Origin: Eubacteriales bacterium
GTDB taxonomy: Bacteria > Bacillota > Clostridia > Lachnospirales > Lachnospiraceae
Length of the DNA: 64,000 nt
NCBI GenBank assembly: GCA_030539395.1
Contig: JAUNSC010000002.1
Coordinates: 135,598 to 199,597 of the forward strand
Reading direction: 5' to 3'
This document shows positions 8,613 through 17,252 of the stretch, in pieces; the first letter of the stretch is position 1; each line of letters opens with the position of its first letter. Below the pieces are notes generated by a model. That model ran no database searches. It saw only the letters and a list, made by a program, of their open reading frames with translations, and was not told the DNA's origin. Both the position numbers and the translations under genes were made by a program.

Positions 8613-9980
8613 TCACTCCCTGTTTTTCAGATTATTTACAAGCTCCTTAAAGATTTTTCCCCTCACTTCATAATTAGGGAACATTCCCCAGCTTGCGCAG
8701 GCCGGAGACAACAGCACGGCATCACCGCTTTTTGCGTTTTTTGCGCAAAAATCTACTGCTTCTTCCAGACTGTCTGCCATCACAATATCATGAAATCCAC
8801 ATTCTCTGGCTGTCCGGGCAATTTTTTCCTTTGTCTGCCCTATCAGCACCAGATAACGGACTTTCCCGCCAAATGCATTTATCCATTCATCATATACAGA
8901 ATCTTTATCATATCCCCCGCCGATCAGCAGTGTCGGGCGATCCATAGCCTGTATTCCCTTAATTGCTGCATCCGGATTTGTGCCTTTGGAGTCGTTGTAA
9001 TATACAACCCCGTTTACTTCTGTCACATATTCAATACGATGTTCTACTGCTGTAAATTTCTTCAGCACAATACGGATATCCTCCACCGGCACACCATATG
9101 CCAGCGCCATAGCCGCTGCCGCCATTACATTTTCATGATTATGTCTTCCCGGAAGATTCAGTTCTTTTGTGCTGCATATCTGTATACATTTTTCCGGGTC
9201 TTTATACTCAATCATATCCCCGTTCAGATAAATGCCCTGTTCTAATGTACGCAGGCTGCTGAAAAATATGACATTGCAGCTCAGGCTTTCCCCAAAACTG
9301 CGGAGGATCTCATCTTCATAATTCAGCACACAGGTATCCTCCGGTTCCTGATTTGCCGTAATCAGTTCTTTCACCCTGATATATTCTTCCATCGTATGAT
9401 GCCGGTTTAAATGATCCGGTGTAATATTCAAAATCGCACTTACCTTTGGGCGGAATCTTTCTATTGTTTCCAGCTGAAAACTGCTGATCTCCGCAACTGT
9501 AACAGAATCGTCTTTTGTCTCACGCACCACCTGGGTATAAGGGATTCCGATATTTCCCACTACAAATACAGACGAATATGCCTGCTGCATGATCGCGCCT
9601 AAAAGACTTGTTGTCGTTGTTTTTCCGTTTGTCCCCGTAATGGCAAGAACATCTCCGCGGCTGTTTTCGTATGCCAGTTCGACCTCTCCCCAGATAGTAA
9701 GACCCATATCCCGCAATTTATTCACCAACGGAATATCTGTGGGCACCCCCGGGCTCAAAACTACCATATCCAGTTCCTTTGCTTTTTCATCCGGCAGACT
9801 GCCGATCACGATTTCCACATCTGCGCCTTCCCGCAGCTTTGCACGGATATCCTCTTCTTTCAAAGTATCATTTCCATCAAACAGAACCGGCTTTGCCCCT
9901 GCATCTGTGAGAAGCTCTGCCGCAGCTATTCCGCTGATGCCCGTCCCAAAAACAAGTATTTTTTTTCCCTGCAAGTCCAT
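8613..9980 (-). CDS. murD: UDP-N-acetylmuramoyl-L-alanine:D-glutamate ligase
   Basis: This enzyme adds D-glutamate to UDP-MurNAc-L-alanine using ATP in the cytoplasm. The N-terminal Rossmann-type UDP-binding domain begins KKILVFGTGISGIA. The central ATPase domain contains the P-loop GTNGKTTTTSL at about residue 115, followed by NITPDHLNRH and the ligase-family motif GRHNHENVMAA. The C-terminal domain includes YNDSKGTNPDA and LLSPACASWGMF. At 455 residues it has normal length. A GGAGG site is 8 bases upstream of the ATG. It lies 26 bp after mraY and 4 bp before ftsW in the operon. Confidence 0.96.
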   Translation of the reverse strand: MDLQGKKILVFGTGISGIAAAELLTDAGAKPVLFDGNDTLKEEDIRAKLREGADVEIVIGSLPDEKAKELDMVVLSPGVPTDIPLVNKLRDMGLTIWGEVELAYENSRGDVLAITGTNGKTTTTSLLGAIMQQAYSSVFVVGNIGIPYTQVVRETKDDSVTVAEISSFQLETIERFRPKVSAILNITPDHLNRHHTMEEYIRVKELITANQEPEDTCVLNYEDEILRSFGESLSCNVIFFSSLRTLEQGIYLNGDMIEYKDPEKCIQICSTKELNLPGRHNHENVMAAAAMALAYGVPVEDIRIVLKKFTAVEHRIEYVTEVNGVVYYNDSKGTNPDAAIKGIQAMDRPTLLIGGGYDKDSVYDEWINAFGGKVRYLVLIGQTKEKIARTARECGFHDIVMADSLEEAVDFCAKNAKSGDAVLLSPACASWGMFPNYEVRGKIFKELVNNLKNRE

Positions 9981-10006
9981 CTTTTTATCCTCCGATGTCT
10001 ACTCTT

Positions 10007-10966
10007 TTAAAGTCCGCTCAGGCACACCAGACAAAGCAATGCCGTAACAACTGTAAACAGCGCCACAATCTGTGTTTCTGACCAGCCGCTGAGTTCAAAA
10101 TGATGATGTATCGGCGCCATTTTAAAGAAACGTTTTCCGCCGGTCTTTTTAAAATATGTCACCTGGATCATGACAGAAATAACTTCTATCATATAAATCA
10201 ATCCAAATACCGGTATCAGAATCGGAATCTGGAGAACATATGCCGCACCTGCCACAAAGCCTCCCAAAGCCAGTGAACCTGTATCTCCCATAAACACTTT
10301 TGCAGGATGGGCATTAAACATCAGAAAGCCCAAAAGTGCACCGGTAACAGCTGCTGTGATGGTCTCAATCCCTGCACCGCTTCCTATGGAAACAATCGTG
10401 AAAAAAACTGCCACCATCGTTGTCACTCCCGTGGCAAGTCCGTCCAGTCCATCAGTAAAATTCACCCCGTTTACTGTACCAAGCACTACAAGGTACACCA
10501 GCGGCACTGTGATCCATTTACAGTCAAAATACATTCCATGGGTAAACGGAAGTATAATAATCAGACATTCCGGATCAACTACCAGAATGTAGACCACAAA
10601 AATAGTAGTAAGAACAAATTGCAGTATAAATTTTTGCCTGGGCATAAGCCCGTCTGAACGTCTTAAAACCACTTTAAGATAATCATCCAGAAATCCTATG
10701 ATACCGAATCCCAGTGTCAGAAACAAAATCGGTATGATTCTCGGATATCTTCCAATAAATAACAAAGATGTAACCAGCACACTGATGAGAATAATGAGTC
10801 CCCCCATGGTAGGTGTCCCCGCCTTCTTTAAATGGGACTGTACTCCTTCTGTTCTCTCAGTCTGCCCCACCTTCAGCCTTTTAAGAAAAGGGATCACAAA
10901 CGGGCTGAGAATTACACTGATCGCAAATGCGATCAACAATGGCAGCACCACTTCTAAACTAATCAT
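10007..10966 (-). CDS. mraY: Phospho-N-acetylmuramoyl-pentapeptide-transferase
   Basis: This integral membrane enzyme transfers phospho-MurNAc-pentapeptide from UDP to undecaprenyl phosphate, making lipid I. About ten transmembrane helices fit the 319 residues. Diagnostic motifs are HLKKAGTPTMGG near the N-terminus, GFLDDYLK, NGVNFTDGLDGLATG, GDTGSLALGG and the histidine-rich APIHHHFEL loop. The longest open frame begins 78 codons upstream but reads through a tandem repeat and gives a non-homologous, cysteine- and proline-rich leader. ATG 10966, with AGGAGG 7 bases upstream and product start MISLEVV, is the real start. The upstream region carries extra copies of this ribosome binding site. 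Confidence 0.96.
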   Translation of the reverse strand: MISLEVVLPLLIAFAISVILSPFVIPFLKRLKVGQTERTEGVQSHLKKAGTPTMGGLIILISVLVTSLLFIGRYPRIIPILFLTLGFGIIGFLDDYLKVVLRRSDGLMPRQKFILQFVLTTIFVVYILVVDPECLIIILPFTHGMYFDCKWITVPLVYLVVLGTVNGVNFTDGLDGLATGVTTMVAVFFTIVSIGSGAGIETITAAVTGALLGFLMFNAHPAKVFMGDTGSLALGGFVAGAAYVLQIPILIPVFGLIYMIEVISVMIQVTYFKKTGGKRFFKMAPIHHHFELSGWSETQIVALFTVVTALLCLVCLSGL

Positions 10967-10967
10967 T

Positions 10968-11084
10968 GCATTTCCTCCTGTCGGTCCATGTTTTTTTGGA
11001 CATAATGGGATGCCCCTTGGGCATTTCCTCCTGTCGGTCCATGTTTTTTCGGACATAATGGGATGCCCCTTGGCATTTCCTCCT
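10968..11084 (-). repeat. Tandem 53-bp repeat carrying the mraY ribosome binding site
   Basis: Two adjacent 53-bp units (10968-11020 and 11021-11073) differ at one base, and a partial third unit follows (gcatttcctcct, from 11073). On the minus strand each unit contains AGGAGGAAATGC, so the mraY leader has three Shine-Dalgarno copies. Each full unit also contains an ATG (ATGTCC) and a GTCC/GGAC pairing across an A-rich loop. The unit is not a multiple of three. Confidence 0.9.
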
Positions 11085-11126
11085 AAAAAAGACCATATAT
11101 ACTGAATTATAAGTCTTTTTACCCTA

Positions 11127-12854
11127 TTAAGCAATATCTTTTTCAATTCCCAGATATGGCAGGATATTTGCAAAAATTTCCTGAATAACAGGTGCTGCAA
11201 TCGTTCCTCCGTAGTACACTCCCTGCGGGTTATGAATCACACACAGCCCCAGTACCTGTGGATCATCAGCCGGAGCAAACCCGATGAAAGAGGAAATGTA
11301 TTTATTTGCACTTCGTGGGAGCGTTTCCGAAGTGGCTGTCTTTCCTCCCACATGATATCCTTCCAGATACGCATTCTTTCCGGATCCTCCATCTACCACC
11401 TGTTCCAGCACATAACGCAGGGTTTCCGAAGTTTTTTCCGAAAGAATCCGTTCTCCCAGCGGATAATCCAGAACCTCAAGAAGCGCTCCCTCACTGTCGT
11501 GGACCTCCACTCCAAAATGGGGTGTGACACGTCTTCCTCCATTAATCAGAGAACTCACTGTTGAAGCCAACTGTATAGGGGTAATCTGAAAAGACTGGCC
11601 AAAAGCAACCGTAGCCAGCTCCACCTGCCCCATATCCTCCATTTTGTGCATAATCGTTCCGGCTTCGCCCGGAAGATCAATCCCCGTTTTCTTTAGCAGC
11701 CCAAATTGCTCAAAATAAGAATAATACTTTGCTACACCAAGACGCAGGCCCACCTCAATAAACACAGGATTACATGAATTCTGGGCGGCCTGAACAAAAT
11801 TTTCTCCGCCGTGTCCGGTTACCTTATGGCATCGTATCCTTCTGTCTTCTACAATCTTAAATCCCGGACAGGAAAACTGATCTGTAAGAGATACTACACC
11901 TTCTTCAAGACCTGCCGATGCCGTAATGATTTTAAAAGTGGAACCCGGCTCATAAGTATCATTCAGACATCCGTTTCTCCACATTTGATTTCTGGCATCC
12001 TGAATTTCTTCCTCCGTCATCCCGGAAGTATCTGTTCCGAGTTCAAAGGGAGTATTTAAATCAAATTCCGGTACATTCACCATAGCAAGTATCTCTCCGT
12101 TGTCCGGCCGCATAATAATCACAGACACACTGTCAGCGTTCTTCTTTTTCATTACTTTCTCTGCTGCCTGCTCTGCAAACTGCTGTATATTTGCATCCAG
12201 GCTGATATACAGATCATGACCTGCCACCGGCTCCAGGCGGCTTTCTCCCGCATTCTCCAGTTCCACTCCCCTGGCATCTGTTAGTGTCAGTATTTTTCCG
12301 TCACTTCCTTTTAAAATGTCCTCATATTCTACTTCAAGGCCAATGATTCCCTGATTATCGCTTCCTGTAAATCCCAGTACTTTTGATGCCAGACTTCCAT
12401 ACGGATACCATCTTTTAAAATCCTCGTCTACCTTTACCCCAGCCAGTCCCAGTTCTCTGATACGGTCTCCGGTCTCTTTTGGCACATTCGTTTTTATTCT
12501 TTCAATGGAACTGCGTTTTTCCACTCTGGCCCGCACCTTTTCTTCCGGCAATTCCAGTTCCTGAACAAGCGCCGCGATCACTTTTTCCGGTTCTTTGATC
12601 TGATTATGTATTACTGAGATTGTACACACCGTCTCATTTGCCGCCAGTATCTTTCCCGTCGCATCCACAATTTTTCCCCTGGCCGCTTTGATATCCCGCT
12701 CTCTCTCATGAAGATCCTGTGCCTTCTTTGCATAGTATTCCGATTCAAACAACATAAGTCTTACAAGTCTTCCCCCAAGAAACAGCAGCGTAAACACACA
12801 CGCGAAAAATACCGTTAATATTTTCTTTTTATGAAAAGTTTTTATTCCCTGCAA
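11127..12854 (-). CDS. Class B penicillin-binding protein, first of two, with KTA in place of KTG
   Basis: This is a transpeptidase of the FtsI/SpoVD group that crosslinks septal or spore-cortex peptidoglycan. There is a short cytoplasmic start, one membrane helix (about residues 11-30), a dimerisation/pedestal domain opening with ARGKIVDATGKILA, and a transpeptidase domain. The active-site serine is in STFK (S305) and the second motif is SCN (S360). The third motif reads GGKTATSE (residues 503-510), where nearly all family members have KTG. No PASTA domain follows, so it ends soon after the catalytic domain. The only in-frame starts near the membrane helix are TTG 12854 and weaker codons, so the start is moderately certain. 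A stem-loop separates it from the larger penicillin-binding protein upstream. Confidence 0.92.
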   Translation of the reverse strand: MQGIKTFHKKKILTVFFACVFTLLFLGGRLVRLMLFESEYYAKKAQDLHERERDIKAARGKIVDATGKILAANETVCTISVIHNQIKEPEKVIAALVQELELPEEKVRARVEKRSSIERIKTNVPKETGDRIRELGLAGVKVDEDFKRWYPYGSLASKVLGFTGSDNQGIIGLEVEYEDILKGSDGKILTLTDARGVELENAGESRLEPVAGHDLYISLDANIQQFAEQAAEKVMKKKNADSVSVIIMRPDNGEILAMVNVPEFDLNTPFELGTDTSGMTEEEIQDARNQMWRNGCLNDTYEPGSTFKIITASAGLEEGVVSLTDQFSCPGFKIVEDRRIRCHKVTGHGGENFVQAAQNSCNPVFIEVGLRLGVAKYYSYFEQFGLLKKTGIDLPGEAGTIMHKMEDMGQVELATVAFGQSFQITPIQLASTVSSLINGGRRVTPHFGVEVHDSEGALLEVLDYPLGERILSEKTSETLRYVLEQVVDGGSGKNAYLEGYHVGGKTATSETLPRSANKYISSFIGFAPADDPQVLGLCVIHNPQGVYYGGTIAAPVIQEIFANILPYLGIEKDIA

Positions 12855-12859
12855 AATGC

Positions 12860-12906
12860 AAAACCCCGCAAAAAGAATTCATTTCAATTTATGAATTCTC
12901 CTGCGG
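12860..12906 (-). terminator. Stem-loop between the two penicillin-binding protein genes
   Basis: On the minus strand CCGCAGGAGAATTCAT pairs with ATGAATTC-TTTTTGCGG around a short AT loop and is followed by GGTTTTG. The short T-run suggests a partial terminator or mRNA processing/stability element inside the operon rather than a full stop. It begins 13 bp past the upstream gene. Confidence 0.6.
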
Positions 12907-12918
12907 AGTTATGCTTAA

Positions 12919-15072
12919 TCACCATTCATATGTATTGTTATCCCAATAAATATCTTCATTATAGACACCGTCTGCCCAGTTTTCGTCTACCGAATCAGTT
13001 CCCTGCTGTTCCGGCGGAGTTACCGTTCCGTAAAGATTTTCCGGTTCTTCCTCTTCCTCTGTAACTTCCACCATTTCTGTTAAAGGTTCCCATGTCTCCG
13101 TATCGTACTGCAGTTCTCCCCACTCATTATACACATACTGAGCAACCATTTCCGGTTCATCTTTTTCAAGCTGCATTCCAAGATTCTGTTTTTCTTCCTC
13201 TGTGATGTCTCCCTGAGGATAAATCCCCATATAAGGCAGGATCTCAGAAAGAATATCTTTCGCCAGTTTCTTTGTATATGACCCGTCTTCCTGGTCAGGG
13301 ATATTCGGCTCATCAATTACCGTATAAATCACAACCTGCGGGTCATCAATAGGAACAGCACAAATATATGAAATAACATATTTTTCATTTCCACGCGGAA
13401 TCTTTTCTGCCGTTCCGGTCTTTCCGCCAATACGGTATCCCGGAATCTGCGCATCTGTTGCTGTTCCCTCTGTAACAACTGCTTCCAGATAATCACGGAG
13501 CAGATAGGAAGTTTTAGCAGATATCGGCTGCGAGATCAGCAGCGGGTCCACGTTTTTCACCACAGTACCGTTCTGATCCTGAACCTGCTTTACAATATGG
13601 GGTTTGTAATAATATCCCCCATTGACAACTGCACAAAAAGCAGATAATTCCTGAAGCATCGTAGCCGTAAAACCCTGTCCGAAACTGCTGGTACAAAGTT
13701 CCATAATATGCATTGTATTTTCGTCATGCAGGGAACCTGAATTTTCATTAGGCAAATCAATACCTGTTCTTTTCCCAAACCCGAAAATACTCTGGTATTT
13801 GCAGAAAACATCCACATCCATGGCAATACCGATAGTCATCATTCCCGGATTACAGGAATTTTTGATAATATCCCGAAGTGTCTCCTCCCCATGAAGGCCG
13901 GTACAGTTAATAGGATCTTCCTCTGCTACCGGCTGCAAATAACCAATACACTGCATTCCGAAATTCGAATTAATACTTCCGCTGTCAAGTGCAGATGCAA
14001 CTACAATAGGCTTATAAGTAGAACCCAGCTCAAAAGCCTCAGAGACACAGAAATTATACCACATTTTGTTCAGGGCTTCTGTCCGTTCATCTTCTGTCAT
14101 GGTATTTTGTTCTTTTTCTGTATACCACCCGTCCAGATTCTGGGGATCATTCAGATCAAACGTCTTGTCCGTCGCCATTCCCAGTATTTCTCCGGTATTC
14201 GGATCTGCCACGATCACTCCGGTATTTTTACTGGCATGTCCGGCTGTTTCTTCCTGTGGGCCGTTTTTATTCTCTTCTTCCAACTGGGCAATATATTTTT
14301 CAATCACCTGCTGGATATTAATATCAATTGTAGAAACAATATTATTTCCATTTTGCGGACTGATAATATTTTCCTCAAGCTCCCTGTCTTGATTCAGATA
14401 ACCATATTCTCTTCCGTTCACGCCGTTAAGCACATCCGTATAATATGCTTCCAATCCAAAGATGCCATCATTCAGTTTATTTGCAAATCCGATAACCGAA
14501 CATGCTACATTTTTTAAAGGATAACTTCGTACATAACTTTCTTCGAACCAGATCCCCTGTACATTCTCCAGCTCTTCTCGCTGCTCATCCGACAATTTTC
14601 TATCCGAAGAAAGATCTGTATAATCTTCAAATGCCTGTTTCTCTTCAATTGAAATTTCTCTTTTGATGACCTGATACTGACTATCTTTTGTCTCAGGATT
14701 AGTGATGCGGTCACGTACTTCTGCCTCATCCACATCCAGTGTCTGTACCAGCGCCCGTATAGTAGGTTCCACATAATCTTCCATGCTGTTAATGGCAAAG
14801 CAGTCCAACACCACATTATATACTTTTTCGCTTTTCGCCATGAGATTTCCATTTCTGTCAAGGATTTCTCCTCTGCGGTATGGAATCGTCCTGCTGTCAT
14901 ATGTTTGCTGGGATAATACACGCTTCGCATACTTTTCACCGCTTTTTGCATTTATGTTTGCAATAAGCAGATTCAGTAAGGCAAGCGCTAATAAAACGAA
15001 TGCAAATATAGCCGTAAGCTTTATTTGCATTGTCCTGGTAAATCTCTGTTCTCTTTTTCTTCTTGAAGCCAT
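12919..15072 (-). CDS. Class B penicillin-binding protein, second of two, with a long acidic tail
   Basis: This is a 717-residue FtsI/PBP2B-type transpeptidase, acting outside the membrane at the septum. A basic N-terminus (MASRRKREQRFTR) precedes one membrane helix (about residues 19-39). The pedestal region starts IPYRRGEILDRNGNLMA. The transpeptidase domain has STYK (S351), SCN (S406) and KTGT (residue 551), all intact. After the domain ends near residue 615, about 100 further residues are rich in glutamate and aromatics (TEEEEEPENLYG, final NNTYEW) and show no PASTA pattern. It lies between ftsL and the smaller penicillin-binding protein. With an intact KTG motif and position next to ftsL, it is the better candidate for the vegetative division enzyme. 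Confidence 0.93.
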   Translation of the reverse strand: MASRRKREQRFTRTMQIKLTAIFAFVLLALALLNLLIANINAKSGEKYAKRVLSQQTYDSRTIPYRRGEILDRNGNLMAKSEKVYNVVLDCFAINSMEDYVEPTIRALVQTLDVDEAEVRDRITNPETKDSQYQVIKREISIEEKQAFEDYTDLSSDRKLSDEQREELENVQGIWFEESYVRSYPLKNVACSVIGFANKLNDGIFGLEAYYTDVLNGVNGREYGYLNQDRELEENIISPQNGNNIVSTIDINIQQVIEKYIAQLEEENKNGPQEETAGHASKNTGVIVADPNTGEILGMATDKTFDLNDPQNLDGWYTEKEQNTMTEDERTEALNKMWYNFCVSEAFELGSTYKPIVVASALDSGSINSNFGMQCIGYLQPVAEEDPINCTGLHGEETLRDIIKNSCNPGMMTIGIAMDVDVFCKYQSIFGFGKRTGIDLPNENSGSLHDENTMHIMELCTSSFGQGFTATMLQELSAFCAVVNGGYYYKPHIVKQVQDQNGTVVKNVDPLLISQPISAKTSYLLRDYLEAVVTEGTATDAQIPGYRIGGKTGTAEKIPRGNEKYVISYICAVPIDDPQVVIYTVIDEPNIPDQEDGSYTKKLAKDILSEILPYMGIYPQGDITEEEKQNLGMQLEKDEPEMVAQYVYNEWGELQYDTETWEPLTEMVEVTEEEEEPENLYGTVTPPEQQGTDSVDENWADGVYNEDIYWDNNTYEW

Positions 15073-15098
15073 TTATTCACCCGCTCACTCCAGGGAAA

Positions 15099-15599
15099 CT
15101 ATTCTTCCGGTATCTCTGCATACTGTCTGATATAGTCACCATCCTGGCTGCTGTAAAATACTACCTGTCCTTCGCTGGCATATTCCATTCCCAGCTCATT
15201 AACGGCAATATTTTTTATTTCTTCCATATTAACTGAAGACATTGCATCCTCATAGGCATTATCATTTGCCATTCTCGCAGTGCTTAAGTCACTTTCAAGT
15301 GAAGCGATTTCATTGCGATATGTCGTTCCGGCTGCCTGCAGTTTCAGATAATTCACACACAGGAACACGGTGGCTATAGCTGCCGCTGTCAGAAAAAGCA
15401 CATACGGCATAGTAATATGCAGTGCTTTTTCACGATTTCTGCGCGTTTTTATGCTGGTTCTGTTTCTCTGCTCCTGCCGGGGACGACGCTGGGGTACCTC
15501 CTGGATATGGCGCACCACGTTGCCGTCAATATATGTATTTGTATATTGTACTCTGGCTCTGCGAACCGGCTGTGTACCATATCTGCGTGAAGCTGCCAT
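15099..15599 (-). CDS. ftsL: FtsL-like septum protein
   Basis: This is a 166-residue bitopic protein. A long, very basic cytoplasmic region (about residues 1-60, many arginines) leads to one membrane helix (about residues 63-83, MPYVLFLTAAAIATVFLCV). A short extracellular coiled-coil segment (YRNEIASLESDLSTARMAN) and a C-terminal part ending QYAEIPEE follow. FtsL/DivIC proteins are poorly conserved, so the assignment rests on topology, the coiled coil and the position between rsmH and the penicillin-binding protein gene. It would join FtsQ/DivIB and DivIC in the divisome core. Confidence 0.8.
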   Translation of the reverse strand: MAASRRYGTQPVRRARVQYTNTYIDGNVVRHIQEVPQRRPRQEQRNRTSIKTRRNREKALHITMPYVLFLTAAAIATVFLCVNYLKLQAAGTTYRNEIASLESDLSTARMANDNAYEDAMSSVNMEEIKNIAVNELGMEYASEGQVVFYSSQDGDYIRQYAEIPEE

Positions 15600-15616
15600 T
15601 CCCTTTCCCCTTCTTT

Positions 15617-16555
15617 CTATCTTCTTCGTTCAAAAACCCTGAGTTTTGCACTTTTTGCCCGACTGTTTTCGTTAAGTTCCTCTTCCTGCGGCAAGATGGG
15701 TTTTCTGGTCACTACCCGCCCCTTTGATACTTTTCCGCACACACATACAGGAAATTCCCTCGGACAGGTACATGGATTTTCATTCCTGCGAAAACTGTTC
15801 TTTACAATCCTGTCTTCCAGCGAATGAAATGTAATAATACAAATTCTTCCCCTATCATTCAAAAGTTCTATCATATCATCAAGTGAATTTTCAAGAACTC
15901 CTAATTCATTATTTAACTCGATTCGTATAGCCTGGAATGTCTTTTTTGCCGGGTGCCCTCCAACCGCACGGACTTTCGCCGGAATTGCCGCTTTTATCAC
16001 ATGAATTAACTCCCCAGTTGTTTCCAGTGTTTTTTCCTGCCTTGCCCGTACAATATGCTTTGCAATATTTTTCGCAAACTTGTCCTCCCCATAGTCGCGG
16101 ATGATTCTGTAAAGCTCCATCTCGCTATACTCGTTTACGATATCTCTTGCTGTCCGCTCCATTCTCTGATCCATTCTCATATCGAGCGGGGCATCCTCTC
16201 TGTAGGTAAAGCCGCGGTCTGCCGTGTCCAGCTGGTAGGAGGATACACCAAGGTCCAAAATAATTCCATCTACTGATGTCACTCCTATGTCAGCAAGTTT
16301 TTTCTTCATCTCACAGTAATTGCTGCGGATGATCGTTACTCTATTTTTAAACTCCCCAAGTCGTGTGCCTGCCGCTTCTATTGCCGCGGCATCCTGATCA
16401 ATTCCTATCAGCCGTCCCTTATCGGACAGTTCTTTGCAGATTGCATAAGAATGTCCGCCTCCGCCCAGCGTACCGTCTACATATATACCATCCGGTTTGA
16501 TATCCAGCTGTTCAATGGTTTCCTCAAGAAGTACAGATTTGTGACGAAACTCCAT
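15617..16555 (-). CDS. rsmH: 16S rRNA (cytosine-1402-N4)-methyltransferase
   Basis: This SAM-dependent enzyme methylates C1402 in the decoding centre of 16S rRNA (also called MraW). The SAM-binding loop [12 protein letters not shown] is at about residue 28 and GIDQDAAA at about residue 50. [10 protein letters not shown] and [17 protein letters not shown] are family signatures, as is the C-terminal [12 protein letters not shown]. The 312 residues match the usual length. GGGAGG precedes the ATG. It is the second gene of the division operon, 15 bp after mraZ, the standard arrangement. Confidence 0.97.
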   Translation of the reverse strand: MEFRHKSVLLEETIEQLDIKPDGIYVDGTLGGGGHSYAICKELSDKGRLIGIDQDAAAIEAAGTRLGEFKNRVTIIRSNYCEMKKKLADIGVTSVDGIILDLGVSSYQLDTADRGFTYREDAPLDMRMDQRMERTARDIVNEYSEMELYRIIRDYGEDKFAKNIAKHIVRARQEKTLETTGELIHVIKAAIPAKVRAVGGHPAKKTFQAIRIELNNELGVLENSLDDMIELLNDRGRICIITFHSLEDRIVKNSFRRNENPCTCPREFPVCVCGKVSKGRVVTRKPILPQEEELNENSRAKSAKLRVFERRR

Positions 16556-16570
16556 ACAGTCCTCCCCAGG

Positions 16571-17002
16571 CTATATGATAAGCCCAATGTCTGTCATCTG
16601 CTCTGCTATCTCATCCATATCATCATATGAATTGTCTGCAGTCCATTTTTCCTTATCCCAGATCTCAATCCGGTTCAGCATACCAGTCAGTACAACCTCT
16701 TTGTCCAGACCCGCAAATTCTCTCAAGCATAATGGTAAGAGAATTCTCCCCTGCTTGTCCAGCTCACACGGTGTGGCTCCTGCCACAAAGAAACGCGAGA
16801 ATTGCCTTGCACTTTTGTTTGTAAGCGGAAGAGCACTAAGCTTTTTTTCAAATTCCTGCCATGCTTCATTAGAAAACACAAACAGACAGCCATCCAATCC
16901 CCTTGTTACCACAAATTCTTCGCCTAACTCCTCTCTGAATCTGGAAGGGATAATCAGTCTGCCTTTGGTGTCGATCGTATGATTATATTCACCCATGAAC
17001 AT
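16571..17002 (-). CDS. mraZ: Transcriptional regulator and division-cluster repressor MraZ
   Basis: This is an AbrB-fold protein that forms rings and binds direct GTGG-type repeats upstream of its own operon. The two duplicated DNA-binding halves are visible as KGRLIIPSRFREEL (about residue 13) and KQGRILLPLCLREFAG (about residue 90). It has 143 residues from the chosen ATG (MFMGEYNH), which matches the canonical MraZ start and has AGGTG upstream; a GTG three codons earlier overlaps that site. It is the first gene of the operon, and four matching boxes precede it, so autoregulation is very likely. Confidence 0.96.
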   Translation of the reverse strand: MFMGEYNHTIDTKGRLIIPSRFREELGEEFVVTRGLDGCLFVFSNEAWQEFEKKLSALPLTNKSARQFSRFFVAGATPCELDKQGRILLPLCLREFAGLDKEVVLTGMLNRIEIWDKEKWTADNSYDDMDEIAEQMTDIGLII

Positions 17003-17074
17003 ATGACGCACCTGCTTTCGTTTCCATTCAATCCTCTTTTGAATGGGCTTTGGATTGCTTTATGGGATTTTCTC

Positions 17075-17109
17075 CCCATTTTATACCACAATCCTCCACT
17101 TCTCTCCAC
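17075..17109 (-). promoter_or_regulatory. MraZ operator: four direct repeats at 10-bp spacing
   Basis: On the minus strand GTGGA (17105-17109), GTGGA (17095-17099), GTGGT (17085-17089) and ATGGG (17075-17079) repeat exactly every 10 bp, with 5-bp spacers. This is the arrangement known for MraZ boxes. They lie just downstream of the -10 element, so bound MraZ would block initiation or early elongation. Confidence 0.85.
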
Positions 17110-17119
17110 TTATACGTTA

Positions 17120-17148
17120 ATAATAGACCACTTCTTGGGAATTGACAA
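17120..17148 (-). promoter_or_regulatory. Promoter of the division operon
   Basis: On the minus strand TTGTCA (17143-17148) and TATTAT (17120-17125) are separated by 17 bases, followed directly by the MraZ boxes. The start site should be near 17113. Confidence 0.85.
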
Positions 17149-17180
17149 GTATTTTTTTCTATTTTTTTGAATTCGTGCAC

Positions 17181-17205
17181 AAAAAAAGCGCCCGAAATAC
17201 GGACG
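17181..17205 (-). terminator. Terminator after lgt
   Basis: On the minus strand CGTCCG pairs with CGGGCG (one G-T pair) around TATTT and is followed by TTTTTTT. It lies between lgt and the division-operon promoter and insulates the two units. Confidence 0.85.
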
Positions 17206-17252
17206 TTTTTTGGCATTTTACTGCATATTGTATAAATCCCACACACAAAATA

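Noticed and set aside
10967-11200. N-terminal extension of MraY through the tandem repeat
   Set aside because: The extension is repeat-derived, lacks homology and would bypass the well-placed ribosome binding site at the normal MraY start.
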